Made by a program: the position numbers and the translations under genes | The notes under the pieces: generated by a model | Told to the model about the DNA's origin: nothing | Seen by the model: the letters and a program-made list of their open reading frames with translations, nothing else | Databases searched by the model: none | Part shown: positions 16,793 to 24,808 of the stretch, in pieces | Numbering within the stretch: position 1 is the first letter of the stretch | Layout: every line of letters begins with the position of its first letter | Source: Herbiconiux oxytropis | GTDB lineage: Bacteria; Actinomycetota; Actinomycetes; Actinomycetales; Microbacteriaceae | DNA length: 64,000 nucleotides | NCBI RefSeq assembly: GCF_024979315.1 | Contig: NZ_JANLCK010000002.1 | Location: 496,001 to 560,000 of the forward strand | Reading direction: 5' to 3'

Positions 16793-17791
16793 TCAGGCGG
16801 CCGCGAGCGGTGGGACGCGCTCGTCCGCGGGCGGCGGCGGAGGCGGGGTTCCGTCGCCGAAGGGCCGGCCGCCGAGCTCCTCGCGGTGGTGCGGCGTGAG
16901 CCAGCCCCGCGGATCGGGCCCCAGAGGCACCACCCCGGTGGGATTGATGTCGCGGTGCACCTTGTAGTAGTGGTCCTTGATCTGGCCGAAGTCGATCGTG
17001 TCGCCGAAACCAGGCGTCTGGAAGAGATCGCGCGCGTAGGCCCACAGCACCGGCATCTCGCTGAGCTTCGAGCGGTTGCACTTGAAGTGCCCGTGGTAGA
17101 CGGCGTCGAAGCGCGCGAGGGTCGTGAACAGGCGCACGTCGGCCTCGGTGATGGTGTCGCCCACGAGATAGCGCTGCGACGAGAGCCGGGTCGACAGGGA
17201 GTCGAGCCGGGAGAACAGCCGCTCGTAGGCCCGCTCGTAGGCCTCCTGCGATCCGGCGAACCCGGCGCGGTAGACGCCGTTGTTCACGTCGCGGAAGACG
17301 CCGTCGTTGACCTCGTCGATCTCGGCCCGGAGCGCATCCGGGTAGAGGTCGGGAGCGCCCGCGCGGTGGAAGGCCCCCCACTCGGTGGAGAAGTCGAGGG
17401 TGATCTGCGGGTAGTCGTTCGTGACCACGCGGCCGGTCGGCACGTCGACGACCGCGGGCACCGTGATGCCGCGCGGATAGTCGCGGAACCGCGCGAAGTA
17501 CGCCTCCTGCAAGCGGGAGATGCCGAGCACCGGATCGACGCCGCCCGGGTCGAGGTCGAAGGTCCAGCTGCGCTCGTCGTGCGTGGGGCCGGGGAGCCCG
17601 AGCGAGATGGCGCCCTCGAGCCCGAGCAGCCGGCGCACGATGACCGTGCGGTTCGCCCAGGGGCAGGCGCGTGCCGCGACCAGCCGATAGCGGCCGGCCT
17701 CGACGGGCCAGCCGTCGCGGGCATCGCGGGTGATGCGGTCCTCGATGTAGTTGGTGTCGCGGTCGAACTCCCCGGGTTGCACGTAGCTCAT
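16793..17791 (-). CDS. Glutathionyl/mycothionyl-hydroquinone reductase-like (Xi-class GST) protein
   Basis: A 332-residue protein of the YqjG/ECM4 family, which removes thiol adducts from hydroquinones. The catalytic motif ACPWANR has Cys43, and the substrate-site segments FKCNRSKLSEMPVLWAYARDLFQ and DHYYKVHRDINPTG are conserved. Since actinobacteria of this kind use mycothiol rather than glutathione, mycothiol is the likelier thiol (inference). The C-terminus ends in a polyproline tail. The ATG at 17791 follows TAGGCT by 6 nt. Confidence 0.87.
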   Translation of the reverse strand: MSYVQPGEFDRDTNYIEDRITRDARDGWPVEAGRYRLVAARACPWANRTVIVRRLLGLEGAISLGLPGPTHDERSWTFDLDPGGVDPVLGISRLQEAYFARFRDYPRGITVPAVVDVPTGRVVTNDYPQITLDFSTEWGAFHRAGAPDLYPDALRAEIDEVNDGVFRDVNNGVYRAGFAGSQEAYERAYERLFSRLDSLSTRLSSQRYLVGDTITEADVRLFTTLARFDAVYHGHFKCNRSKLSEMPVLWAYARDLFQTPGFGDTIDFGQIKDHYYKVHRDINPTGVVPLGPDPRGWLTPHHREELGGRPFGDGTPPPPPPADERVPPLAAA

Positions 17792-17797
17792 GCTCCG

Positions 17798-17803
17798 AGC
17801 CTA
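17798..17803 (-). promoter_or_regulatory. Putative -10 element (TAGGCT), leaderless hydroquinone reductase
   Basis: TAGGCT then 6 nt then ATG at 17791. There is no ribosome-binding site. Confidence 0.55.
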
Positions 17804-17831
17804 CGCGCGGCACCCGAACGCGCACCCAGGC

Positions 17832-17891
17832 CGCCCGAGCGCCGCCCCGAGCACGGCCCCGAGCACCGCCGTCCCGAGCACCGCCGCGAGC
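17832..17891. repeat. Degenerate 14-16 bp minisatellite
   Basis: Repeats of a CCCCGAGCACCGCCG core fill the space between two minus-strand genes. Confidence 0.6.
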
Positions 17892-17901
17892 GCCCCTGCC
17901 C

Positions 17902-18843
17902 TCAGTACGCCAGCGCCGCCCGCTCCATCCGCCCCGACGACTCCCCCACGAGCGACGGATCCCGCGGATCCAGCCGCAGCACCTCCGTGCCGTCGGCGAG
18001 CGCGTCCATCCCGATCCAGAACACGCTCGGGCTCTCCGTGGCCCCGAAGTAGTAGTAGCGATTCGTGAGGTCGGCGCCCGCGTGCCACCAGGTGGGGTAG
18101 ACCCCGCCGTCGTCGTAAGGCGCGCCGAAGGGCACCGACACGTTCGAGATGAGCTGGAACACCCGCGCCACGGCCTGCTCGGCGGTGTCGGGCTGGGGCA
18201 GGTGATGCAGGAAGTAGGAGGCGCGCACGAACCGGTCGCTCGAGGTGATGTCGCCGGGCGGAGGCAGCTCGCCGCCGAAGGAGCGGTAGCGCTTCAGGTT
18301 CTGCAGCTGCAGGTCGAGGGCGGGCGAGTTGGCCATGACCGTGAACTCCCGGCCGTGGTGCACCACCAGACGCCCGTCGAGCGGCTCGATCACCGCGGAA
18401 TCGCCGCCGGCGTCTTCGAGGGCGATGTGGATCCCGAGCTCCTGACCGCGGAACAGCGGCGACGTGATCCGGATCTCATCGACCCGCGCCACCGCCTCGG
18501 CCACCGTGGCGAAGTTGTCGAGCAGGTACTGCACCCAGAGAGCGTTCGCCACGGCGGGCCGCCCGTCGGCGTCGGGGAACGACACGTCCTCGGGGTTCAG
18601 GTAGAGCGCGTGCGCCGCGAAACCCTTCTCGTTCATCCCGTCGACCGTGCCGACGCCCCACATGCTCACGACCACGCTCGAGTAGGTCGAGGTCCAGTCC
18701 AGTGCCTCCGGATCGGGCCCGCCGGTGCGCGCTGTCCCACGCGGCACGAACCACAGCTCGGGCTCGTCGCTCACCGCCCAGTCCATGCATCTGCTCACAG
18801 CTTTGGCGCCGTCGCCACGATTCCAGAAGATCCGAGTGCACAT
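17902..18843 (-). CDS. Linear amide C-N hydrolase, choloylglycine hydrolase family
   Basis: A 313-residue Ntn-hydrolase. The mature nucleophile would be Cys2 (MCTRIFWN) after removal of Met1. Conserved positions include Arg18, Asp21 in SRCMDWA, and an Asn in GMNEKGFAAHALYL. Members hydrolyse bile-salt, penicillin V or N-acyl-homoserine-lactone amides. The substrate cannot be deduced, and quorum quenching is one possibility. The start follows TAGCAT by 6 nt. A perfect 16-bp palindrome lies 40 nt upstream, suggesting repressor control. Confidence 0.85.
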   Translation of the reverse strand: MCTRIFWNRGDGAKAVSRCMDWAVSDEPELWFVPRGTARTGGPDPEALDWTSTYSSVVVSMWGVGTVDGMNEKGFAAHALYLNPEDVSFPDADGRPAVANALWVQYLLDNFATVAEAVARVDEIRITSPLFRGQELGIHIALEDAGGDSAVIEPLDGRLVVHHGREFTVMANSPALDLQLQNLKRYRSFGGELPPPGDITSSDRFVRASYFLHHLPQPDTAEQAVARVFQLISNVSVPFGAPYDDGGVYPTWWHAGADLTNRYYYFGATESPSVFWIGMDALADGTEVLRLDPRDPSLVGESSGRMERAALAY

Positions 18844-18882
18844 GCTCGGATGCTAGTGGATGACAAGCCAAGGATTTGCTCA

Positions 18883-18898
18883 GGTCTTGATCAAGACC
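18883..18898. promoter_or_regulatory. 16-bp perfect palindrome, possible operator
   Basis: GGTCTTGATCAAGACC is fully self-complementary and centred about 47 bp upstream of the Ntn-hydrolase start, near the expected -35 region. This fits a homodimeric repressor such as MarR or TetR. No regulator gene is adjacent. Confidence 0.5.
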
Positions 18899-19148
18899 AG
18901 CCCCGGAAAACCCCGCCCGGGGGGTCGAAATCGGCCTCCAACACTCCGCGCGAGGCCGAAGAATCCCTGGTCGACAGTAGAGTTTCGCATTCCGGTCCAG
19001 GTGGCGTCCGGCGCGCAGAAGTTATCCACAGGCCCCATCCCGACCCGTCGACGAACGACATCCGCGCGGGTAATGTCTCACTCGACCCGGACCGGTCCCA
19101 CGGAGACACCCCTCCGTGAGGTCCGCGACATCGAATCCGATGTCGTTC

Positions 19149-19204
19149 GTGTGATGCGCGTGGCATACCCCGAGCACCCCCGATGCTCGCCACGCGCATC
19201 ACAC
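19149..19204. repeat. 56-bp two-tier hairpin in a divergent region
   Basis: Arms GTGTGATGCGCGTGGC / GCCACGCGCATCACAC pair perfectly over 16 bp, with an inner GAGCA/TGCTC stem. It lies about 50 bp upstream of the MFS start, so a simple terminator is unlikely. It could be an operator, an attenuator-like element or a palindromic repeat. Confidence 0.6.
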
Positions 19205-19254
19205 ACTTTCCCTCTCGCGACATCTCCTCGCACCGCGTCGCCTACGCTTGACCG

Positions 19255-20472
19255 GTGACCCGCCGCACCTCCCTCCGACAGCTCGTCTGGGGTCGAGGAG
19301 CCGGCCTCCCGCGCGACGTCGTGGTGCTCGGCGTGGTGGCGTTCTTCGTGATGCTCGGCTTCGGCGTCGTCATCCCCGTGCTGCCCGTCTACGTGCGGAG
19401 CTTCGGCGTGGGCTATCTCGAGGTGGGAGCGGTCGTCTCGGTCTTCGCCGTCATGCGGCTCGTGGCCAACCCCTTCGTGGGGCGGCTCGTCGACCTCGCG
19501 GGCGAACGCGTCATCCTCGCGATCGGGATCGGCATCGTGGCGCTCTCGAGCGCGCTCGTCGGCCTCGCCGACAGCTATCTGCAGGTGCTGCTCCTCCGCG
19601 GCGCGGGCGGCATCGGATCGGCGATGTTCTCGGTGGCCGCCATGACGCTGCTGCTCGCCTCCTCCGATCCGTCGATCCGCGGCCGGGCGGTCGGCTTCTA
19701 CCAGGGCGGCTTCCTCATCGGCGGCATGGCGGGACCCGCGGTGGGCGGCCTCCTCTCGGGCATCTCGCTGCACGCGCCGTTCTTCTTCTACGCCGGCACG
19801 CTCGTGGTGGCGGGCGGCGTGGGGCTCGCCCTCCTCCGCCGGCACGACCGCAGCGAGGTGAAGAGCGCGGAGCCGGCCCGTCCGTTCCGCGACGTACTGC
19901 GCGACCGGCGCTACCAGGCGGCGCTGCTCGCGAACCTCGCGCAGGGCTGGTCGGCGATGGGGGTGCGCACGGCGCTCATCCCCGTGCTCGTGGTCGAGAG
20001 CCTCCGCGGCGAGCCCGCGTGGACGGGCATCGCGTTCGCCGTGGCCGCCGTGGTGCAGACCCTCGCGCTCGTGCCTGCGGGGAGGTTCGTCGACACCGTG
20101 GGGCGGCGGCCGGCCATCGTGGCCTCGTTCGCGGTGGGCGCCGTGGTCATGATCGCCATCCCGTTCGTCGACTCGCTCTGGCTCCTGATCGTGCTGCTCT
20201 CCGTCTACGGCGCGGCCGCGGCGTTCATGGGCACCGCTCCCGCGGCCTCGGTGGGCGACGCCGCGGGCGGGCGCGGGGGCCAGCCGGTGGCCGTGTTCCA
20301 GGCGGTGGCCGATGCCGGGGCCATCGTGGGGCCGCTCGCCGCCGGGCTCCTGGTCGACGCGTTCGGGTTCCCGGCGGCGTTCGGCTCGGCGTTCGTGCTC
20401 ATGGCGGCCGCGTCGTTGTTCGCGCTGCGGATGCCGCGCGGGTTCGCGAAAGCTACCACCACGACCGCCTGA
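19255..20472 (+). CDS. MFS transporter
   Basis: A 405-residue major facilitator with about 12 hydrophobic helices. The loop 2-3 motif is NPFVGRLVDLAGERV and the loop 8-9 counterpart is PAGRFVDTVGRRPAI. FYQGGFLIGGMAGPAVGG in helix 5 resembles the drug/H+ antiporter motif C, so efflux is likely. The GTG start at 19255 is preceded by TACGCT 6 nt upstream. The substrate is unknown. Confidence 0.88.
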   Translation: MTRRTSLRQLVWGRGAGLPRDVVVLGVVAFFVMLGFGVVIPVLPVYVRSFGVGYLEVGAVVSVFAVMRLVANPFVGRLVDLAGERVILAIGIGIVALSSALVGLADSYLQVLLLRGAGGIGSAMFSVAAMTLLLASSDPSIRGRAVGFYQGGFLIGGMAGPAVGGLLSGISLHAPFFFYAGTLVVAGGVGLALLRRHDRSEVKSAEPARPFRDVLRDRRYQAALLANLAQGWSAMGVRTALIPVLVVESLRGEPAWTGIAFAVAAVVQTLALVPAGRFVDTVGRRPAIVASFAVGAVVMIAIPFVDSLWLLIVLLSVYGAAAAFMGTAPAASVGDAAGGRGGQPVAVFQAVADAGAIVGPLAAGLLVDAFGFPAAFGSAFVLMAAASLFALRMPRGFAKATTTTA

Positions 20473-20516
20473 CCGCTCGGAGGAGGCATCGACCTTCAGT
20501 GGATACCGTCCTGTGC

Positions 20517-21101
20517 ATGATCCCGAAGCGCAGTGCGATGAGCAGGGCAGCCAGGGCGGGAGGAACGGTCGCCGTGGCGGCGGCGCTCCTCACGGCGAGC
20601 GGATGCGCCGCCGAGGCCGAGGCGCCCGGCACCCAGGCGGGCGCATCGCCGATCGCGTCTCCGACGGCCACCAGCACCCCGACGCCCGATCCGACCGCTC
20701 TGGCCGAAGCGGCTGCTGCGGCCGACGAGGCGCTGCTTCCCTTCGCCGCCGAGGAGATCCGCGAGTGGGCGCCGACCGCGGTGCCGAGCAGCGATTCCGA
20801 GGGCTTCGCCTCGGCCTTCTCGGGCTGGATGAGCGAGCACACGGCCAAGAACCACCGGAGCACCGACAACAGCGCAGAGGCGGGCTCCTACCTCGTGCAG
20901 ATCGCCTGCCGCGGCGAGGGCACGATCACGGTCGAGACGTCGACACTCGACGGTCAGCCCGCGTCGGATCCGGTCGTCTGCCGGAACAGCACGATCGCCT
21001 TCGACGCGACCACGCCCACCGAGGGTCTCGTGACCGAGCTCGCGCTCGACGGTGCGCCTACGATCTACGCGCTCTCGTTCCAGCACGCTCCCGCGGGCTA
21101 G
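20517..21101 (+). CDS. Putative lipoprotein
   Basis: A 194-residue protein with a lipoprotein signal (GGTVAVAAALLTASGCAAE, lipid Cys near residue 29). A Ser/Thr/Pro linker (SPIASPTATSTPTPDPT) is followed by a small globular domain containing two cysteines (QIACRGEGTI, PVVCRNSTI) that may form a disulfide. No known family was recognised. The ATG at 20517 follows TACCGT by 7 nt; ATG 20538 is an alternative. Its stop overlaps that of the convergent S9 peptidase gene by four bases. Confidence 0.75.
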   Translation: MIPKRSAMSRAARAGGTVAVAAALLTASGCAAEAEAPGTQAGASPIASPTATSTPTPDPTALAEAAAAADEALLPFAAEEIREWAPTAVPSSDSEGFASAFSGWMSEHTAKNHRSTDNSAEAGSYLVQIACRGEGTITVETSTLDGQPASDPVVCRNSTIAFDATTPTEGLVTELALDGAPTIYALSFQHAPAG

Positions 21102-23020
21102 GAGCCCGACCGGAGCGCCCCGCCCACCCCGAGCGCCCCGCCCACCCCGAGCGCCTCGGCGAGGAACGCCCGCATCGTCTGGATGAGCTCGAGCCGCGAC
21201 GACGCGCGGCGGTACTCATGCCCCTCGCCCTCGAGCTCGAGGTACGCCACGGGCCGATCCAACTCCCGCAGCGCCGCCACGATGCGGTGCGCCTCGCCGA
21301 TCGGCACGTTGCTGTCGAGCTCGCCGTGCACGACGAGCAGGGGCACGCGGATGCGCTCGGCCTGCTCGAGCGGCGAGATCGACCTGAGGAACTCCCGGTC
21401 GTCATGCGGATGCCCGTACTTCGTCACCGCGGCCGCCGCGATCCAGGGCTCCGTCTCCTCGTAGAAGTGCAGCAAATGCGACATGCCGCAGATGTCGACC
21501 CCCGCCGCGAAGACACCGGGGGTGAAGGCGAGGGCCGCGAGCGTGAGGTACCCGCCATACGACCGGCCGGTCACGGCGATGCGGTCGGGTGCCGCGACGC
21601 CGATCTCGACGAGGTGCCTGGCGGCAGCGGTCACGTCGTCGAACGCACCCTGCCGGCCGTGCACGTCGTCGGCGTGCACGAACTCGCGGCCGAAGCCCGA
21701 GGAGCCCCGCACGTTGGGCGCGAAGACGGCCACCCCCGAGGCCACGAGCGCCTGGTGCTGCGGGCTGAAGGTGGGCCGCTCCTGCGACTCCGGACCGCCG
21801 TGCAGGTGCAGCATCGCCGCTCCGGGCGTGGCGGGGGGCTCGGGCGAGCGCAGCAGCCACGGCCCGGTGGCGGAGGAGACGGCTGGGCTCTCGGGCACTC
21901 GATAGAGCCAACCGGTGATCTCGAGGCCATCGCGGGAGCGGTAGCGCTCGAGCGTGGGCACGACGAGCCGCACGGGGGGCAGCTCCGGCACGGCCGTCAC
22001 GCGGGTCCAGGCGAAGCCCGCCGTGTCGAGCCGCCAGAGCTCGCGCGGCCGCTGCGGCCCCTCCACCGCGAGCAGCACGCTGCTGCCGTCGCGGCTGAGC
22101 ACGGGGCTCGTGGCCACGGCACCGGGGAGACCGGGCACGGGCTCGGACCGCCCGCTCGCCGTGTCGTAGAGCTCGAGCTCGCTGCGCCCCTCCACGTTCC
22201 AGACGAGCAGCAGCATTCGGCCCTCGTCGTCGGCGTCGAGGGCCTCGAGCTCGGCGTCCGGCCGCTCGGCGAGCACGCGGGGCGGCCGCGACCAGTCGGC
22301 GGGGTCGACGGGGTAGGCGATCAGCTGATGCCTGGGCAGCCCCACCTCGGTGGCCGCGTAGACCATCCCAGGCGCCGACTCGCCGGGGGGCGAGGGGCGG
22401 ATGAAGGCCACCTCGGTGGCCCCGGTGGCCGGGCGCGGCATCACGGGGTGGTCGTCGTCGCTCTCCCTGTCGACGACCACGCAGAACTCGTGCCCGCGCG
22501 GGCCATCGCGCATCACGAGCATGCGCTCGTGGGCCGAGAGGTCGAGCACGTGGATGAGGTCGCCCACGGCGAGCAGGTCGAGCTCTCCGGATGCGGGGTC
22601 GGCCAGGTACGCGCGCGTGGGCTCGCCGGCCTCGCTCGCGGGAACGGTCACGACCACGCGATGCCCGCTCCTCGTCCACGGCCCCAGCTCGGCGTGCCGC
22701 TCGCGTGGGCCCGAGACGCGCTTGGCGTCGCTGCCGTCGGGCCGCACGACCCAGACCTGGGTGCGCACGCCGCCGTCGGTCGCCACGGCACAGGCGAGCC
22801 AGGCGCTGTCGGCCGACCAGCTCACCGCGATCACCGGGTCGTCGCCGAACGACACCCGCCTGGCCTCGGGCAGGTCGGTCGCGCCCGGCGCGGGCACATC
22901 CTGCACCCAGACCTCGGGCGAGCCGCCGCGGTCGCTGATGAACGCCACCCGGTCGGCATCCGGGGTCATCGACGGCCCCCAGCTGCCCCAGGCGGCCACG
23001 AGCTGCTCGGCGAGGCTCAT
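21098..23020 (-). CDS. S9 family serine peptidase (prolyl oligopeptidase-like)
   Basis: A 640-residue two-domain enzyme: an N-terminal WD/TolB-like propeller (about 1-370) and a C-terminal alpha/beta-hydrolase. The catalytic Ser is in GRSYGGY, the Asp in HGELDSNVP and the His in GEGHEYRR. Such enzymes cut short peptides. ATG at 23020 overlaps the stop of the upstream amidotransferase (ATGA), so it is the last gene of the amidoligase cassette and is likely to process or recycle the cassette's peptide product (inference). The C-terminus carries a GVGGAL duplication coded by 18-bp repeats. Confidence 0.9.
   Translation of the reverse strand: MSLAEQLVAAWGSWGPSMTPDADRVAFISDRGGSPEVWVQDVPAPGATDLPEARRVSFGDDPVIAVSWSADSAWLACAVATDGGVRTQVWVVRPDGSDAKRVSGPRERHAELGPWTRSGHRVVVTVPASEAGEPTRAYLADPASGELDLLAVGDLIHVLDLSAHERMLVMRDGPRGHEFCVVVDRESDDDHPVMPRPATGATEVAFIRPSPPGESAPGMVYAATEVGLPRHQLIAYPVDPADWSRPPRVLAERPDAELEALDADDEGRMLLLVWNVEGRSELELYDTASGRSEPVPGLPGAVATSPVLSRDGSSVLLAVEGPQRPRELWRLDTAGFAWTRVTAVPELPPVRLVVPTLERYRSRDGLEITGWLYRVPESPAVSSATGPWLLRSPEPPATPGAAMLHLHGGPESQERPTFSPQHQALVASGVAVFAPNVRGSSGFGREFVHADDVHGRQGAFDDVTAAARHLVEIGVAAPDRIAVTGRSYGGYLTLAALAFTPGVFAAGVDICGMSHLLHFYEETEPWIAAAAVTKYGHPHDDREFLRSISPLEQAERIRVPLLVVHGELDSNVPIGEAHRIVAALRELDRPVAYLELEGEGHEYRRASSRLELIQTMRAFLAEALGVGGALGVGGALRSGS
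21113..21148. repeat. 18-bp tandem duplication in the S9 peptidase 3' end
   Basis: Two identical 18-bp units GAGCGCCCCGCCCACCCC code for duplicated GVGGAL residues at the peptidase C-terminus. Confidence 0.85.
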
Positions 23021-24807
23021 CGGACTCCGTGCTCCTGCAGCCACATCTCCAGCAGCGCGAGCTGCCAGAGGGCGTTCGAGCCGAGGGTCGTGCGGGTGGT
23101 GTTGGGATCGGCGAGGAGGGTCTCGACGGTCGCCTCGTCGAAGAGCGCGCGCTCGCGGGCGACCGGATCGGTGAGGGCGGCGCGCACGCGTTCGAGATAG
23201 GGCCCCTCGAGCTGGCGGATGGCGGGCACCGGGAAGTAGCCCTTCGTGCGGTCGATCACCTCGTCGGGCACGATTCCGCGGCTCGCGCGCTTGAGCACGC
23301 CCTTGCCGCCGTCGCTGAGCTTCAGCTCGGGCGGGATCGCGGCCACGAGCTCCACGAACTCGTGGTCGAGAAAGGGCACCCGCGCCTCGAGCCCCCACGC
23401 CATCGTCATGTTGTCGACGCGCTTCACCGGATCGTCGACGAGCATGACCGTGGTGTCGTTGCGGAGCGCGGCATCCACGGCCGTCTCCGCGCCGGGCTCG
23501 GCGAACCGGCGGCGGATGAAGGCCGTCGGAGCGTCGACCGGCGCTCCCTCGAGCCAGGCCGGGTTCAGCAGCCGGGTGAGCTCGGGCCAGCGCCGGTCGA
23601 AGAACACCTGCGAGTACGCCTCGACGGCGTCGCCCCGAGCGACCCCGGCGAGCGGCGGGTACCAGTCGTAGCCGCCGAGCACCTCGTCGGCGCCCTGGCC
23701 CGACTGCACCACCTTGACCGACTTCGAGACGTCCTCCGAGAGCAGGTGGAAGGCCACGCAGTCGTGGCTGACCATCGGCTCGCTCATCGCGGAGACCGTG
23801 GCGTCGATGCCCGGCAGCAGTCTCGAGCTGTCGATCGGGATGCGGTGGTGGTCGGTGCCGAAGCGCTCGGCCACGAGGCTCGAGTATTCGAACTCGTCGC
23901 CCGACTCACCTCCGGCCGAGCCGAAGCCGATGCTGAAGGTCTGCAACCCGCTCTGCCCGGCCTCGGCCAGCAGTGCCACCACGAGGCTGGAGTCGATGCC
24001 GCCCGAGAGCAGCACGCCCACGGGCACGTCGGAGACCATGCGGCGCTCGACCGCGGTGCGGAGGCTCGCGATCACCGCCTCCTGCCAGTCCCGGTCGCTC
24101 CACCCGGCCCGCGAGGGGTCGCGCTCGAAGTCGGCCCGCCAGTACACGTGCTCGGTCGAGGAGCCGTCGGGCTCGATCAGGCGCACGGTCGCGGGCGGCA
24201 GCTTGCGCACCCCCGCGAGGATGGTGAGGGGTGCGGGCACCACGGAGTGGAAGGTCAGGTAGTGCTGCAGCGCCTCACGGTCGATCGAGGTGTCGACGCC
24301 TCCACCCTCCAGCAGTGCGGGGAGGGTGGAGGCGAAACGGATGCGGCCGCCGCCCTCGACGAGGTAGAGCGGCTTGATGCCGAGGCGGTCGCGGGCGAGC
24401 ATCGCGCGGCCCGAGGCGTGCTCGACGATCGCGAATGCGAACATGCCGAGCAGGTGGCTCACGCAGTCCATGCCCCACTCGGCATACGCCTTGCCGATGA
24501 CCTCGGTGTCGGAGGTCGAGAAGAAGCGGTGCCCCTTGCCCTCGAGCTCGGCGCGGAGCTCCCGGTGGTTGTAGATGCAGCCGTTGAAGGCGATCGTGAG
24601 GCCGAGCACCGGGTCGACCATGGGCTGGGCGCCGGCGGCGCTCAGGTCGATGATCGAGAGCCGACGGTGCCCGAGGGCGGCGGGTCCGTTCGACCACAGG
24701 CCCGTGCCGTCGGGCCCCCGATGGCGCTGACAGGCGGTCATGCGATCGACGGCGCCGAGGTCGGCGCTCGACCCGTCGAACCGGAGCTCACCGGCGAATC
24801 CGCACAT
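23017..24807 (-). CDS. Asparagine-synthase-type amidotransferase, N-acetylglutaminylglutamine amidotransferase-like
   Basis: A 596-residue class II glutamine amidotransferase. Cys2 is the glutaminase nucleophile (MCGFAGELRFDG), and the synthetase PP-loop is SGGIDSS. The N-terminus and the AQPMVDPVLGLT / FNGCIYNHREL segments look more like the AsnO amidotransferase of NAGGN osmolyte synthesis than housekeeping AsnB. It would amidate a carboxylate of a small peptide using glutamine and ATP. The start lies 1 nt after the upstream amidoligase stop with GAGGAGG as ribosome-binding site, and the stop overlaps the S9 peptidase start. The exact substrate is inferred from context only. Confidence 0.87.
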   Translation of the reverse strand: MCGFAGELRFDGSSADLGAVDRMTACQRHRGPDGTGLWSNGPAALGHRRLSIIDLSAAGAQPMVDPVLGLTIAFNGCIYNHRELRAELEGKGHRFFSTSDTEVIGKAYAEWGMDCVSHLLGMFAFAIVEHASGRAMLARDRLGIKPLYLVEGGGRIRFASTLPALLEGGGVDTSIDREALQHYLTFHSVVPAPLTILAGVRKLPPATVRLIEPDGSSTEHVYWRADFERDPSRAGWSDRDWQEAVIASLRTAVERRMVSDVPVGVLLSGGIDSSLVVALLAEAGQSGLQTFSIGFGSAGGESGDEFEYSSLVAERFGTDHHRIPIDSSRLLPGIDATVSAMSEPMVSHDCVAFHLLSEDVSKSVKVVQSGQGADEVLGGYDWYPPLAGVARGDAVEAYSQVFFDRRWPELTRLLNPAWLEGAPVDAPTAFIRRRFAEPGAETAVDAALRNDTTVMLVDDPVKRVDNMTMAWGLEARVPFLDHEFVELVAAIPPELKLSDGGKGVLKRASRGIVPDEVIDRTKGYFPVPAIRQLEGPYLERVRAALTDPVARERALFDEATVETLLADPNTTRTTLGSNALWQLALLEMWLQEHGVR

Positions 24808-24808
24808 C

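Larger units (their letters stand above)
18844..19254. other. 411-bp divergent intergenic region with two palindromes
   Basis: It separates the Ntn-hydrolase (minus) from the MFS gene (plus). It holds TAGCAT (18850-18855, minus) and TACGCT (19243-19248, plus) as leaderless-type -10 boxes, a 16-bp perfect palindrome and a 56-bp hairpin. Short open frames here lack start signals and recognisable products. Confidence 0.6.

Noticed and set aside
18860-19258. Short open frames in the 411-bp divergent region.
   Set aside because: No ribosome-binding site or -10 box in register, no recognisable product, and they cross two palindromes.
20312-23200. A 962-codon plus-strand open frame across the MFS, lipoprotein and S9 peptidase region.
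   Set aside because: It runs across three supported genes in the wrong frame or strand and shows no domain.
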